A DNA stretch of 64,000 nucleotides from Rhizobium sp. Leaf453 (GCF_001425605.1 NZ_LMRG01000012.1:186889-250888), one strand, 5' to 3'. Numbered from the stretch's first letter, positions 36,390 through 45,467 are shown. Made by a program: numbers and translations. The notes: generated by a model from the sequence alone, not told the origin.

Positions 36390-37349
36390 TCAGGCGGCGG
36401 GCTCCAGCGCCAGCGTTTTGGAGATCAGATCGAGCACGGCTTCCGCGTCGATGCCGGTGCAGACATTCTGGCTCGGCAGATTGTCCCAGGCGCTCGGCGG
36501 AAACAGCTGGTCGTCGGCCTTCTGGATGGTCTCGCCATCGGCGAGGCCGCCGCAAACGACGCGGATCGCGCCGCTGCGCAGGGTGAAGAGGTGCGGCGCG
36601 ACGACATAGACGCAGGCGCAGCTGTCATGCACGACCATGCCGTCCTCGACATGCTGCTCATAGAACTCGATATAGAATTGCGAGATGTCGGACAGCAGCT
36701 TCGCCTGCTTGCCGCCGGCAGCGACGATGTCGGCCAGCCGCTTACGGGTCATGACGGTCTGCTCCGTCACGTCGAGACCGACGACGACGACGGGCCAGGG
36801 TGCGGTCATCACCACGTCGGCCGCCTCCGGGTCGCCATGGATATTGGCTTCCGCCGCCGGCGTGATGTTGCCCGGCACATCGAAGGCGCCGCCCATGATG
36901 ACGACCTCTTTCACCAGCACGGCGATATCCGGATCGTCCCGCAGCGCCAACGCCAGATTGGTCATGCGGCCGACGGCGACGAGGGTCACTTCCCCTGGAT
37001 TGGCGCGAACGGTCTCGATGATGAAACGATGTGCCGGGCGCGGATCGCAGGCGAGATCGACCGTTTCCGGCACGCCGATATTGCCAAGCCCGTCATCACC
37101 ATGGATGGCAGTCGGCCACTCGACATGCGGGCGGGTCGGGTCGAGCGTTTCTCCAAGTCCCTTGGCGACGGGGGCGGCGATGTTCCACTGCTGCTTCAGA
37201 TAGAGCGCATTGCGGGTGGTCGTTTCGATCGAGGCATTGCCGAAAACGGACGTGATGCCGATCAGGTCTATCTCGGGGTGATTGTGCAGGAAAAGCAGCG
37301 CCATTGCATCGTCGACGCCCGGGTCCGTATCGAAAATTACCTTGTGCAT
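36390..37349 (-). CDS. Nucleoside hydrolase (IunH/RihA family)
   Basis: This 319-residue enzyme cleaves the N-glycosidic bond of ribonucleosides, releasing base and ribose. The calcium-binding cluster FDTDPGVDDAMAL is at residues 6-18; VVIMGGAFDVPGNITPAAEANIHGDPEAADVV and the C-terminal HDSCACVYVVAPH follow, as in the family (in typical members the last motif is HDP, so the Ser for Pro exchange is mild). Substrate preference cannot be read. It stands alone between the exonuclease gene (59 bp away) and the amino-acid dehydrogenase gene. Confidence 0.92.
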   Translation of the reverse strand: MHKVIFDTDPGVDDAMALLFLHNHPEIDLIGITSVFGNASIETTTRNALYLKQQWNIAAPVAKGLGETLDPTRPHVEWPTAIHGDDGLGNIGVPETVDLACDPRPAHRFIIETVRANPGEVTLVAVGRMTNLALALRDDPDIAVLVKEVVIMGGAFDVPGNITPAAEANIHGDPEAADVVMTAPWPVVVVGLDVTEQTVMTRKRLADIVAAGGKQAKLLSDISQFYIEFYEQHVEDGMVVHDSCACVYVVAPHLFTLRSGAIRVVCGGLADGETIQKADDQLFPPSAWDNLPSQNVCTGIDAEAVLDLISKTLALEPAA

Positions 37350-37429
37350 GATATCTTCTTTTCGTTGTCTTGAAATATGTCCGCAGTTTGCGCGAGTGAA
37401 AAGGGCACGGCCTTGAAAGTCAATCGGGC

Positions 37430-38665
37430 CTATTGGAAACGGGCGATGCTGAAGGGCTCAAGGTCGGATCGCGGCCCTGTTTCCAGCAGTTCGGTGATTT
37501 TCCGGCCGGTGATCGCCGACAGCGTCAGGCCGAGATGACCGTGGCCGAAGGCGAGCGCGATGCGCGGATCCTGGGGGCTCAGGCCGATGACTGGCACCGA
37601 ATCCGGTGTCGATGGACGGCGCCCCATCCATTCCTTGCCGCCGGTTTCCGGCAGGCTTGGGACGTAGCGGCGCATCTTCTGGCGCATGGCTGCGGCACGC
37701 GCGAAATTCGCCGGAGCGTCCGGCTTGGCCAGTTCCACCGCGCCGCCGACGCGCAAGGCTCGGTGCAGTGGCGTGGCGACAAAGCCATGCTCGGCAAAGA
37801 AGACGGGCAGTTCAAGCGTCACCTGCGGATCGGTAAACGTGGTGTTATAGCCGCGCTCGTTTTCGAGCAGCACTTTCAACCCCAGTCCGCGAACGAGGTC
37901 CCGCGACCAGACGCCTGCTGCGATCACCACCTTGTCAAAGGTCTGCTGCTCATGCCCGGTCGCCTTGATCGTCACGCCGCTCGCGTCGGAGCGGACGGCG
38001 TCCACCGGCGCATCGACGAGCGTTGCGCGCTGGCGAATATGGGCTTGCAGGTGCCGCAGCAGCGAGAGCGGATCGAGGAAGGTCTGGTAGCCGCTGGAAA
38101 ACACACCGCCGGCGAACTGTCCTTCAAGCGCCGGAACGCGGGCGCGGGCCTGTGTGCTGTCGAGCTTTTCGACCCCGTATCCGAGCAGGGCGGCATTCTC
38201 GTTCTCATGGCGATAGGCAGCTTCGACGGCCTTGGGCGTGTCGAAGATCGTCAGGGCGCCGCTCTGCTTCATATGGCCGGACAGCCCGGTCATGCGGGCC
38301 AGATCCTCGTGGGCGTTGAGCGCCTGTCGCATCAGGCCGAGCAATGCGGTCCGTGAGCGGGCGACCCGCGCCGGTGTCGCCGCCAGCAGCAGATTGACCA
38401 GCCAAGGGGTCAGCGCCGGCAAATCCTGCCAGCGCAGGGTCAGCGGGCCGAGCGGATCGAGCAGCCATTTCGGGGCGAACAGGATCATGTCTGGACGCGC
38501 CAGCGGATCGATTTCCGGGACAGCCAGGATGCCGGCATTGCCGACCGAGGCCGGCAGACCGCCAATGTCCTTTTCGAACACGGTGACCTCGTGGCCCTTT
38601 TCGATCAGATGGATGGCTGTGCCGCATCCGATGATGCCTGCCCCTGCAATGCCAATGCGCGCCAT
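37430..38665 (-). CDS. FAD-dependent D-amino-acid dehydrogenase (DadA-like)
   Basis: This 411-residue flavoprotein oxidises D-amino acids, probably passing electrons to the respiratory chain. The FAD-binding motif GIAGAGIIGCGTAIHLIEKGHEVTVFE is at residues 4-30, and the C-terminal GRRPSTPDSVPVIG and LAFGHGHLGLTLSAITGRKITELL motifs are characteristic of DadA. It could also act on other amino acids such as hydroxyproline derivatives. It is monocistronic as far as the flanks show; 80 bp separate it from the nucleoside hydrolase gene. Confidence 0.88.
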   Translation of the reverse strand: MARIGIAGAGIIGCGTAIHLIEKGHEVTVFEKDIGGLPASVGNAGILAVPEIDPLARPDMILFAPKWLLDPLGPLTLRWQDLPALTPWLVNLLLAATPARVARSRTALLGLMRQALNAHEDLARMTGLSGHMKQSGALTIFDTPKAVEAAYRHENENAALLGYGVEKLDSTQARARVPALEGQFAGGVFSSGYQTFLDPLSLLRHLQAHIRQRATLVDAPVDAVRSDASGVTIKATGHEQQTFDKVVIAAGVWSRDLVRGLGLKVLLENERGYNTTFTDPQVTLELPVFFAEHGFVATPLHRALRVGGAVELAKPDAPANFARAAAMRQKMRRYVPSLPETGGKEWMGRRPSTPDSVPVIGLSPQDPRIALAFGHGHLGLTLSAITGRKITELLETGPRSDLEPFSIARFQ

Positions 38666-38946
38666 GATGCTGGAAATATCCCTGTGTCGATCACGTTGAA
38701 TGCAACGGTTTTAGCGGCGCGGCGGCCAAGAGCAACCGATTTCACAGGACCACGTCGGCCAAAGTGTCAGAACGGAGCAAATCCCTTCGCCGAGAAAGCA
38801 AAACCGCCGTCATGCTTAAACTTTCCTAAACGTCGCAAGGGTAAGGTCGGCTGTACAATCAAATGCGGGGCAGGCCCTGCATCCGTCCGGATGCGTGGCA
38901 TTCCGATGATCGGTCATGGAGTAGATGAGATGACGGAGCGGTTCGC

Positions 38947-40329
38947 GTGAAGTCGATCTTCAAGAAGATACGCCTTCCCCGGAAGGTCATGTTCGTCCTT
39001 GCTGGCGTTCTGGTCCTTGGCGGCGCATCCGGCGCTTATGCCGTCTATTCGGGCAAGGAAAGTTTTCTCGGTGGCAAAAACGCGGATGAACCGGCGCTTT
39101 CCGGCATCGCCTGCACCGATGTCGAAACCTTGAAGATGCGCCGCAACGGCCAGCGCTGGATCCGCAAATATGTCAGCACCGAAAGTGCCGATGGCGTCGA
39201 TCGCGTCCGCACCGCATTGCGCATCGCTGGCCTGCTGGTCAAGGCGGAAAAGGCCGATCTCTACCAGGTGGCGATCCTCGATCAGGCTGGCCCGACCGAT
39301 CGCGCCGACCGTCGCGGGCCGGCGATCGGTGCCGAAGTCCTGTTCGCGCCGAATCCGTCCAAGGTGCCGGGCATGACGACGCCCTTCGTTGCCCGCTACA
39401 ACAGCGCCAAGGCCAACGAGGCCGGCATGTTCTATGGTCGAGAGATCGACCTCTCGACCGAAGAGATCAAGACCACGCTGACAGCCATGGACGACAAGTC
39501 CGAATGCTTCGATCCCATTGCCGCCGCCGCTGCAGAAGCGGCTGCCGCCGGTGGCGGACATGGCAAGGTCGCGCCGTCCGAAGGCAGCGACGCCCACGGC
39601 GGCGAGGCAGCGGCCGGTCATGGTGAAGAGGCCGGCCACGGCGAGGAGGCCGCAACGAGCCACGGCGAGGCGCCGGCCGAACACGGAGACGAAGCGGCAG
39701 CACCCGCCCATGATGAAGAGGCGGCGTCCGGTCATGAGGAAGGCAAGGCGGAGGATAAGGGTTTCCTCGGCTCGATGCTGGCAATGGTCTGGGGTGGTGA
39801 CGAGAAGCCGGCCGAGGCCGCGAAGCCCGAAGCCGGTGGACACGGTGCCGTTGAAAACGCACACGAAGAATCGCCTGCCGGACATGCAGAAGAAGCCGCA
39901 GCACCCCCACATAGGGAGACGGCTGCCCCGGCTCATGAAGAAAGCAAAGCCGAGGAAAAAGGCTTCTTCAATTCGATGAAGGCCATGGTTCTGGGTGGTG
40001 ACGAGGCAGACATACCGGCTGCCGAGGCGCACGGCGCCGCCGAAACCGGTCATGGTGAAGCCCCGGCTGCCCATGGCGAGGAAGCCGGCGCCCCTGGCCA
40101 TGGCGATCAGGAAACGCCGGTGGAGCCGGAGGCTGAAAGCCATGTTGCCGTCGAACCGGGTCATGGTGAGCAGCCGGCCGCTCATGGAGAGGAAGCAGCA
40201 GTGTCGGCCCACGGCGCGGAAGCCGTTTCTGCGCATGACGTCTCGACGGAACCGGTTACCCACGGCGCTGAAACAGTAAAGCCGCCGGCAGAAGCCGACG
40301 GCCATCAGGAAAGCGCTGAAGCGCACTGA
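38947..40329 (+). CDS. Membrane-anchored histidine/glutamate/alanine-rich protein of unknown function
   Basis: I do not recognise this 460-residue protein. It begins at GTG 38947 with GGAG eight bases upstream. One membrane helix (about 13-33) is followed by a folded-looking domain (50-190) with two cysteines (56 and 187) that could form a disulfide. Residues 200-460 are low complexity: 25 histidines, mostly in HGEEA/GHGE/AHE contexts, with many Glu and Ala. Two copies of KGF..SM.AMV.GGDE (271-286 and 338-353) interrupt it, 67 residues apart. The tail would lie in the periplasm and could bind metal ions; that is inference. It faces lysS and has no operon partner. Confidence 0.8.
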   Translation: MKSIFKKIRLPRKVMFVLAGVLVLGGASGAYAVYSGKESFLGGKNADEPALSGIACTDVETLKMRRNGQRWIRKYVSTESADGVDRVRTALRIAGLLVKAEKADLYQVAILDQAGPTDRADRRGPAIGAEVLFAPNPSKVPGMTTPFVARYNSAKANEAGMFYGREIDLSTEEIKTTLTAMDDKSECFDPIAAAAAEAAAAGGGHGKVAPSEGSDAHGGEAAAGHGEEAGHGEEAATSHGEAPAEHGDEAAAPAHDEEAASGHEEGKAEDKGFLGSMLAMVWGGDEKPAEAAKPEAGGHGAVENAHEESPAGHAEEAAAPPHRETAAPAHEESKAEEKGFFNSMKAMVLGGDEADIPAAEAHGAAETGHGEAPAAHGEEAGAPGHGDQETPVEPEAESHVAVEPGHGEQPAAHGEEAAVSAHGAEAVSAHDVSTEPVTHGAETVKPPAEADGHQESAEAH

Positions 40330-40352
40330 TATGTGAGAGCCTTCTCCCCGCC

Positions 40353-41849
40353 TCAGTCCGCCTTGGACTTGCGGGCAGGGAACAGGATGACGTCGCGGAT
40401 CGACGGGGCATTGGTGAGCAGCATGGTCAGGCGGTCGACGCCAATGCCGAGGCCACCGGCCGGCGGCATGCCCTGGTCGATGGCATCCAGGAACTCGTCG
40501 TCGAGCTGCTTCGACTTCTCGCCGCGGGCATGGGCCTGCTCCAGCTGCTCGACCATGCGCTTGCGCTGCTCTTCCGGATCGTTGAGTTCCGAGAACGCGT
40601 TGCCCAGTTCCCAGGCATTGCAATAGGTCTCGAAACGCTCGACCAGACGCGGTTCGCCCGGCACTTCCTTGGCAAACGGCGAGATGTCCTTCGGGAAATG
40701 GGTGACATGGCTCGGCTGGATCAGCGTGCCCTCGACCTTTTCCTCGAAGATGAAGGCGAGGCACTCGCCCCATGTCCAGTCCTTCTCTACTTCGAAGCCG
40801 GCAGCCTTGGCAGCGGTGCGGGCTTCCTCGTCGGTCTTCATGGCGAGGAAGTCGATGCCGGTCACTTCTTTGACGGCATCGGGCATCGGCACGCGCTTGA
40901 ACGGTCCCTTGAATGAGAGCGTCTTGTCGCCATAGGCGAACTCGGTGGAGCCGTGAATCTTGACGGCAAGCTCCGCGAACATGCGCTCGACGAGGTCCAT
41001 GATGTCCTCGTAGTCGGCATAGGCCCAGTAGCATTCCATCATGGTGAATTCAGGATTGTGCCGGGTGGAGACGCCTTCGTTGCGGAAGTTGCGGTTGATC
41101 TCGAACACCTTGTCGGTCAGGCCCGAAACCAGCGTGCGCTTCAGATACAGTTCCGGCGCGATGCGCAGGAACATGTCGAGCTTCAGCGTGTTGTGATGCG
41201 TCTTGAAGGGCTCGGCCGTCGCGCCACCGTAGACGGAGTGCAGCATCGGTGTCTCGACTTCCATGAAGCCGTCATCTTCCATGAAGCGGCGGATGCCGGA
41301 CACGATCTTCGAACGCTGCTGGAAGCGAAGCTTGGATTCCTCGTTGGTCATGATGTCGAGGTGACGCTTGCGGTAGCGCTGCTCAATGTCGGACAGGCCA
41401 TGCCACTTTTCCGGCATCGGCAGCAGCGACTTCGTCAGCATGGTGATTTCCTGCGCATTGATCGACAGTTCGCCACGCTTGGTGCGGCGCACCACGCCGG
41501 TCACGCCGATAATGTCGCCAAGATCGATCATCGGCAGCAGCGCACGCGCCTCTTCCGGTGTCGTATCCTTGTGGGAAAAGATCTGAATCTTGCCGCCGGC
41601 ATCATGGATGTCCATGAACATGCCGGAATTGCGCGACGAGTAGACGCGGCCTGCAACGGTGACGACATCCTCGGTCACCACATCCGCTTCCAGGGTCTCG
41701 TATTTCTTCGCCAGATCGGCATTGGTGATCGTGCGGTGGAAATGCGCCGGATAGACATCGCCGATCTTCTCGCGCAGCAGCTTCAGCTTCTGGGCGCGCA
41801 CTTCGGTGACGTCGGAGGAGAGGGCGGTTTCGGTCTTGTTGTCGGTCAT
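40353..41849 (-). CDS. lysS: Lysyl-tRNA synthetase, class II
   Basis: This 498-residue enzyme charges tRNA-Lys. It has the N-terminal OB fold (DVVTVAGRVYSSRNSGMFMDIHDAGGKIQIF), class II motif 2 (FRNEGVSTRHNPEFTMMECYWAY) and motif 3 (GLGIGVDRLTMLL). The ATG at 41849 follows GAAGG by about 8 bases; an ATG at 41882 would extend into the intergenic repeat. gltX lies upstream on the same strand with a mosaic palindrome between them, so co-transcription is possible. Confidence 0.95.
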   Translation of the reverse strand: MTDNKTETALSSDVTEVRAQKLKLLREKIGDVYPAHFHRTITNADLAKKYETLEADVVTEDVVTVAGRVYSSRNSGMFMDIHDAGGKIQIFSHKDTTPEEARALLPMIDLGDIIGVTGVVRRTKRGELSINAQEITMLTKSLLPMPEKWHGLSDIEQRYRKRHLDIMTNEESKLRFQQRSKIVSGIRRFMEDDGFMEVETPMLHSVYGGATAEPFKTHHNTLKLDMFLRIAPELYLKRTLVSGLTDKVFEINRNFRNEGVSTRHNPEFTMMECYWAYADYEDIMDLVERMFAELAVKIHGSTEFAYGDKTLSFKGPFKRVPMPDAVKEVTGIDFLAMKTDEEARTAAKAAGFEVEKDWTWGECLAFIFEEKVEGTLIQPSHVTHFPKDISPFAKEVPGEPRLVERFETYCNAWELGNAFSELNDPEEQRKRMVEQLEQAHARGEKSKQLDDEFLDAIDQGMPPAGGLGIGVDRLTMLLTNAPSIRDVILFPARKSKAD

Positions 41850-41904
41850 CTTATTTGCCTTCAATAGGGCTTTTGTTCTCAAGGTTCCTGCGATCGAGGC
41901 CTTT

Positions 41905-42040
41905 TCCTCTTCTCCCCAGCGGGGAGAAGGTGGCCCGAAGGGCCGGATGAGGGGGAGCCGCAGGCTTTATAACCTGCCGCACCACCCCCTCATCGCCTCG
42001 CATTCGCTCGGCACTTCTCCCCGCTGGGGAGAAGAGGGAG
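41905..42040. repeat. RIME-like mosaic palindromic repeat between gltX and lysS
   Basis: Nested inverted repeats: CTTCTCCCCAGCGGGGAGAAG near 41909-41929 and CTTCTCCCCGCTGGGGAGAAG at 42014-42034 are each palindromic and mirror each other, GATGAGGGGG pairs with CCCCCTCATC, and GCAGG/CCTGC forms the centre. The composition matches rhizobial RIME-type elements. Confidence 0.85.
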
Positions 42041-42047
42041 CCAGTCT

Positions 42048-43505
42048 TTATTTTCCACTTCCCACCATCGATGCCGCCACCTGGCCGGCGACCTTCAGGC
42101 GCTGGCGCACGACGGAGCGGCCGAGGATGGCCATGGAATCGAACAGCGGCAATGAGCGCGTCGAACCGGAGACCGCTACGAACAGCGGCGCAACGATCAC
42201 CTTCAGCTTCTTGCCCATCCGCTCGGAGATCGCGCGAAGCTCGGCCTCGATCGATTCCACATTCCATTCGAGGATCTTTTCCAGGTCCGGCTGAACTGTG
42301 TTGAAGATCTCGACCAGTTCTTCCGGCGTAGATTTCACCTTGGCGAAGGATGCGGCGTCGAGCGACAGGTCGGACTTGAACAGGAAGCCCGCCAGATCCG
42401 GCAGTTCGCCGAGCTTGGAAATGCGTGACTGTGACAGCTTGAGGCCTTGGCGGATCCGGTCGTTTTCCATCGCCCAGGAGAGAACGCGGGCGGCGAACTG
42501 TTCTTCGCTCAGGCCTTCGCGCAGCCAGCGGCCGTTCAGCCAGTCCAGCTTCTGCACGTCGAAGATCGCGCCGGCCTTGGAGAGGTTGGCCGGGTCGAAT
42601 TTTTCCGCCAGGTGCTCCATGGTCAGCATTTCCTCGCCTTCGGCGATCTGGATGAAGAACAGGCCGAGGAAGTTCATCAGCGCTTCCGGCAGATAGCCGA
42701 GTGCGGTGTAGTAGGAGATCGAGGTCGGGTTCTTGCGCTTCGACAGCTTCGACTTGTCGTGATTGCGCATCAGCGACAGGTGCATGAACACCGGCGGCTC
42801 GAGGCCGAGATATTGATAGATCAGGATGTGCTTCGGCACCGAGGCGAGCCACTCCTCGCCGCGCGCGACATGGGTGATCTTCATCATGTGGTCGTCGACG
42901 ACGTTTGCCATATGATAGGTCGGCATGCCGTCGGCCTTCAGCAGGACCTGCATGTCGACGGCTTCCCACGGGATATCGACTTCGCCATAGACGCCATCGA
43001 CGAACTTGCAGGAGCCTTCGGTCGGGATCTTCATGCGCACGACGGTCGGCTCGCCGGCAGCCATGCGGGTGGTGACTTCCTCGGCGGAGAGGTTGAGGCA
43101 GCGGCCATCATATTTCGGCTGCTTGCCGGCGGCGCGCTGGGCTTCGCGCATTTCGGCCAGACGCTCGGGCGAGCAGAAACAGCGGAAACCGTGGCCATTG
43201 GCAACGATCTTCTCGACGAACGGCAGGTAGAGGTCCTTGCGATCGCTCTGGCGATAGGGGCCATAGGGGCCGCCGATATCCGGGCCTTCCGACCATGTCA
43301 GGCCACACCATTTTAGCGCGTCGAGAACCTTTGTCTCGAATTCCGGCGTCGAACGGGTCGCGTCCGTGTCTTCGATGCGCAGGATGAATTCACCGCCCAT
43401 CTTCTGTGCGAAGAGGTAGTTGAACAGCGCGATATACGCGGTGCCGACATGGGGCTCGCCGGTGGGGGAAGGTGCGATGCGCACCCGGACTGGTATGTCT
43501 GTCAT
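42048..43505 (-). CDS. gltX: Glutamyl-tRNA synthetase
   Basis: This 485-residue class I synthetase attaches glutamate to tRNA-Glu and, in organisms lacking GlnRS, often to tRNA-Gln. The HIGH motif is present as PSPTGEPHVGTAYIALFNYLFA, and the KMSKS loop as KLSKRKN; the FCSPERL zinc-like region follows at about residue 108. Alphaproteobacteria often have two gltX copies; this is the longer, canonical type. The intergenic repeat and lysS lie downstream. Nothing in the sequence suggests inactivity. Confidence 0.94.
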   Translation of the reverse strand: MTDIPVRVRIAPSPTGEPHVGTAYIALFNYLFAQKMGGEFILRIEDTDATRSTPEFETKVLDALKWCGLTWSEGPDIGGPYGPYRQSDRKDLYLPFVEKIVANGHGFRCFCSPERLAEMREAQRAAGKQPKYDGRCLNLSAEEVTTRMAAGEPTVVRMKIPTEGSCKFVDGVYGEVDIPWEAVDMQVLLKADGMPTYHMANVVDDHMMKITHVARGEEWLASVPKHILIYQYLGLEPPVFMHLSLMRNHDKSKLSKRKNPTSISYYTALGYLPEALMNFLGLFFIQIAEGEEMLTMEHLAEKFDPANLSKAGAIFDVQKLDWLNGRWLREGLSEEQFAARVLSWAMENDRIRQGLKLSQSRISKLGELPDLAGFLFKSDLSLDAASFAKVKSTPEELVEIFNTVQPDLEKILEWNVESIEAELRAISERMGKKLKVIVAPLFVAVSGSTRSLPLFDSMAILGRSVVRQRLKVAGQVAASMVGSGK

Positions 43506-43728
43506 GATCCTGGCCCGTGTTTGACGTGCTTTCGGCCTTCCTGCCGGGGAGGAGTGTCCGGATGTGAAGGCGCATGCATTTAAGGGAAGGAAATGCCCGG
43601 TCGGTGCCTGAACAGGCGGGAATACCGGTCATTCCATGTGGCTGGCGTGAGACCATATTCAATCCGGCACGTCAAGGAAAACTGCGCCGGAAAGCAAGGA
43701 CACGGTTTTGAAATTGAAGCGGGCGGCG

Positions 43729-43757
43729 TTGACAACGATATTGATCGGATGTAATTA
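43729..43757 (+). promoter_or_regulatory. Candidate sigma-70-type promoter of the ArsR-SRPBCC operon
   Basis: A perfect -35 box TTGACA (43729-43734) is followed after 17 bp by TAATTA (43752-43757) in the -10 position. The ArsR start codon is at 43792. The -10 region is the left arm of the operator palindrome. Confidence 0.55.
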
Positions 43758-43773
43758 ACCTGTAAGTTAATTA
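43752..43773. promoter_or_regulatory. Candidate ArsR-family operator
   Basis: TAATTAAC and GTTAATTA form a perfect inverted repeat with a 6-bp spacer, overlapping the proposed -10 box. Palindromes of this size directly before an ArsR-family gene usually mediate autorepression; binding is inferred. Confidence 0.6.
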
Positions 43774-43791
43774 ACTGATTGGTTTAATGCG

Positions 43792-44139
43792 ATGCAACAG
43801 GATCGCCTCAGCATGACGCTTTCCGCCTTGGCCGACCCGACGCGTCGGGCCATCCTGGCGCGGCTGGCCTCCGGCGAGGCTTCCGTCAATGAGCTGGCCG
43901 AGCCGTTCGACATGAGCCTGCCGGCGGTCTCCAAGCATCTGAAGGTGCTGGAAAAGGCGGGGCTGATCAGCCGTGGCCGCGAGGCGCAGTGGCGTCCCTG
44001 CAGGCTGGAGGCCGGGCCACTACGTGATGTGAATGCCTGGCTGGAAAATTACCGACAATTCTGGGACGAGAGCCTCGATAAGCTCGGTCTCTATCTGCAA
44101 CAGCTGCAAAAGGGAGATGGAAATGGACGCCCGAGCTGA
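43792..44139 (+). CDS. ArsR-family transcriptional repressor (SRPBCC-linked type)
   Basis: This 115-residue winged-helix protein reads LSALADPTRRAILARLASGEASVNELAEPFDMSLPAVSKHLKVLEKAGLI, the standard ArsR core. There is no metal-binding cysteine pair, so metal sensing is unlikely. Its gene overlaps the first SRPBCC gene by 17 bp; this regulator/AHSA1-domain pair is widespread and often fused or adjacent. It probably represses its own operon via the palindrome at 43752. The signal is unknown. Confidence 0.9.
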   Translation: MQQDRLSMTLSALADPTRRAILARLASGEASVNELAEPFDMSLPAVSKHLKVLEKAGLISRGREAQWRPCRLEAGPLRDVNAWLENYRQFWDESLDKLGLYLQQLQKGDGNGRPS

Positions 44140-44617
44140 ATATGTGCCTGCCGACAAAGCAAACCTTGTCCTGAAGCGGACCTACGATGCGCCGGTTGCA
44201 CTGGTCTTCAAGGTCTGGACTGATCCCTATCATCTTGCCCAATGGTGGGGGCCGCATGGCTATACGACCCCGGTTTGCGAAGTGGATCTCAGGCCCGGCG
44301 GCATCATCCGCCTGCACATGGAAGGCGAGGACGGCGTGCGCAACCCGTCCAACGGCGTGGTCAAGGAAGTGGTCGAGAACGAGCGGTTCGCGTTTACCAC
44401 CACCTGGGATGACGGCGATGGCAAGCCGATGATCGAGCTGCTGAACACCGTTACCCTGCGCGCGGTCGGCGACCGCACCGAGATGACGCTGCACACCCAT
44501 GTTCTGCAGATCACCCAGGAACTGGTGCCGCAACTCGACGGCGGCATGGAAGCGGGCTGGAGCGAAAGCCTCGAGAAGTTCGCATCCGTGGTCGCCGCGC
44601 TCAAGAATGCCGGCTGA
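44123..44617 (+). CDS. SRPBCC/AHSA1-domain protein
   Basis: This 164-residue START-like protein has the typical N-terminal RTYDAPVALVFKVWTDPYHLAQWWGPHGY and C-terminal LDGGMEAGWSESLEKFASVV. Such proteins form a helix-grip fold with a hydrophobic pocket; the ligand is unknown. AGGGAG sits six bases before the ATG at 44123, which I prefer to the ATG at 44117 and to the long upstream extension. It overlaps the ArsR gene by 17 bp. Confidence 0.9.
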   Translation: MDARAEYVPADKANLVLKRTYDAPVALVFKVWTDPYHLAQWWGPHGYTTPVCEVDLRPGGIIRLHMEGEDGVRNPSNGVVKEVVENERFAFTTTWDDGDGKPMIELLNTVTLRAVGDRTEMTLHTHVLQITQELVPQLDGGMEAGWSESLEKFASVVAALKNAG

Positions 44618-44721
44618 GTTATTGAGACCTTCAGAGAGCGCATTCTCATGCGCTCTCCTTCATGACCCGGCTTTGGATGCTCAGGCCGGTCGACAATTTC
44701 AACGCGTTTCAGGAACCCGAT

Positions 44722-45258
44722 ATGCTGAAAATCCTGCTGATCATCCTTGCCATCATCGTCGTGCTCTTGTTGGCCGTGGTCGTCTTCGCATCGACCAAAC
44801 CCGATACTTTCCACGTCGAGCGCAGCGTGGTGATCAATGCGCCACCGGAAAAAATCTTTCCGCTGATCGCCGATTTCCGTGAGTGGCAGGCCTGGTCGCC
44901 CTATGAGAAAAAAGATCCGGCCATGAAGCGGACGACGAGCGGTCCTGCCAGCGGGCTCGGCGCAGTCTATGCCTGGGACGGCAACAGCAATGTCGGTGCC
45001 GGCCGGATGGAGATCGTGGAAGCGACCCCAGCCTCTAAAGTGCAGATCAAGCTCGATTTCAGCCGCCCGATTGAAGGTCACAACGTCGCGACCTTCACGC
45101 TTGCTCCGGCAACGCAGGGGACTGCTGTTACCTGGGCGATGGATGGGCCGAGTCCGCTGATCGCCAAGGTCATGGGACTGGTTTTCAACATGGACACGAT
45201 GATCGGCGGTGATTTCTCTCAAGGGCTGGAAAACCTGAAGGCGCTCGCCGAGAAATAA
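44722..45258 (+). CDS. Membrane-anchored SRPBCC family protein
   Basis: This 178-residue protein has one N-terminal membrane helix (LKILLIILAIIVVLLLAVVVFAS) and a polyketide-cyclase-like SRPBCC domain (FHVERSVVINAPPEKIFPLIADFREWQAWSPYEKKDP). The start at ATG 44722 follows AGGAACC; upstream in-frame codons to 44662 lack resemblance. It lies 104 bp after the other SRPBCC gene on the same strand and may share its operon. Ligand unknown. Confidence 0.88.
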   Translation: MLKILLIILAIIVVLLLAVVVFASTKPDTFHVERSVVINAPPEKIFPLIADFREWQAWSPYEKKDPAMKRTTSGPASGLGAVYAWDGNSNVGAGRMEIVEATPASKVQIKLDFSRPIEGHNVATFTLAPATQGTAVTWAMDGPSPLIAKVMGLVFNMDTMIGGDFSQGLENLKALAEK

Positions 45259-45439
45259 AACGGAACCATCCCCGGCGTCGCCCGTTATTCCAGCGCGAGG
45301 AAAGCGGGCTGTGCCAACCGGACTCGAGGGAGATGGAGAACGCGGAGATTTTTCCGGTTTCTCTTCGCGGCCAACGAAAAGGCAGTCGAGCTCCTTTACC
45401 CCTTCGGCCCGTGTCCTCGCACCGCGCGTACTTCGAATT

Positions 45440-45467
45440 GCCCCGGGAATGATTCCCGGGGCTTTTT
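45440..45467 (+). terminator. Factor-independent terminator of the ArsR-SRPBCC operon
   Basis: GCCCCGGGAAT and ATTCCCGGGGC form a GC-rich stem followed directly by TTTTT. It lies 180 bp after the second SRPBCC stop codon and 16 bp before the end of the convergent TerC gene. The bases between 45259 and 45439 hold nothing I can identify. Confidence 0.85.

Larger units (their letters stand above)
43506..43791. other. Divergent promoter region between gltX and the ArsR regulator
   Basis: About 285 bp without a gene. The right part holds the ArsR-family promoter and operator described separately. The left part is the gltX leader, in which I see no structure worth naming. Confidence 0.4.

Noticed and set aside
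39540..40320. CRISPR-like or satellite repeat in the histidine-rich gene
   Set aside because: The repetition is at the protein level with variable DNA units and keeps the reading frame; there are no spacers.
38914..41034. Long reverse-strand open frame (706 codons) over the histidine-rich gene and lysS end
   Set aside because: It arises from the biased codon use of the repeats opposite the His-rich gene and overlaps lysS; its translation has no family resemblance.
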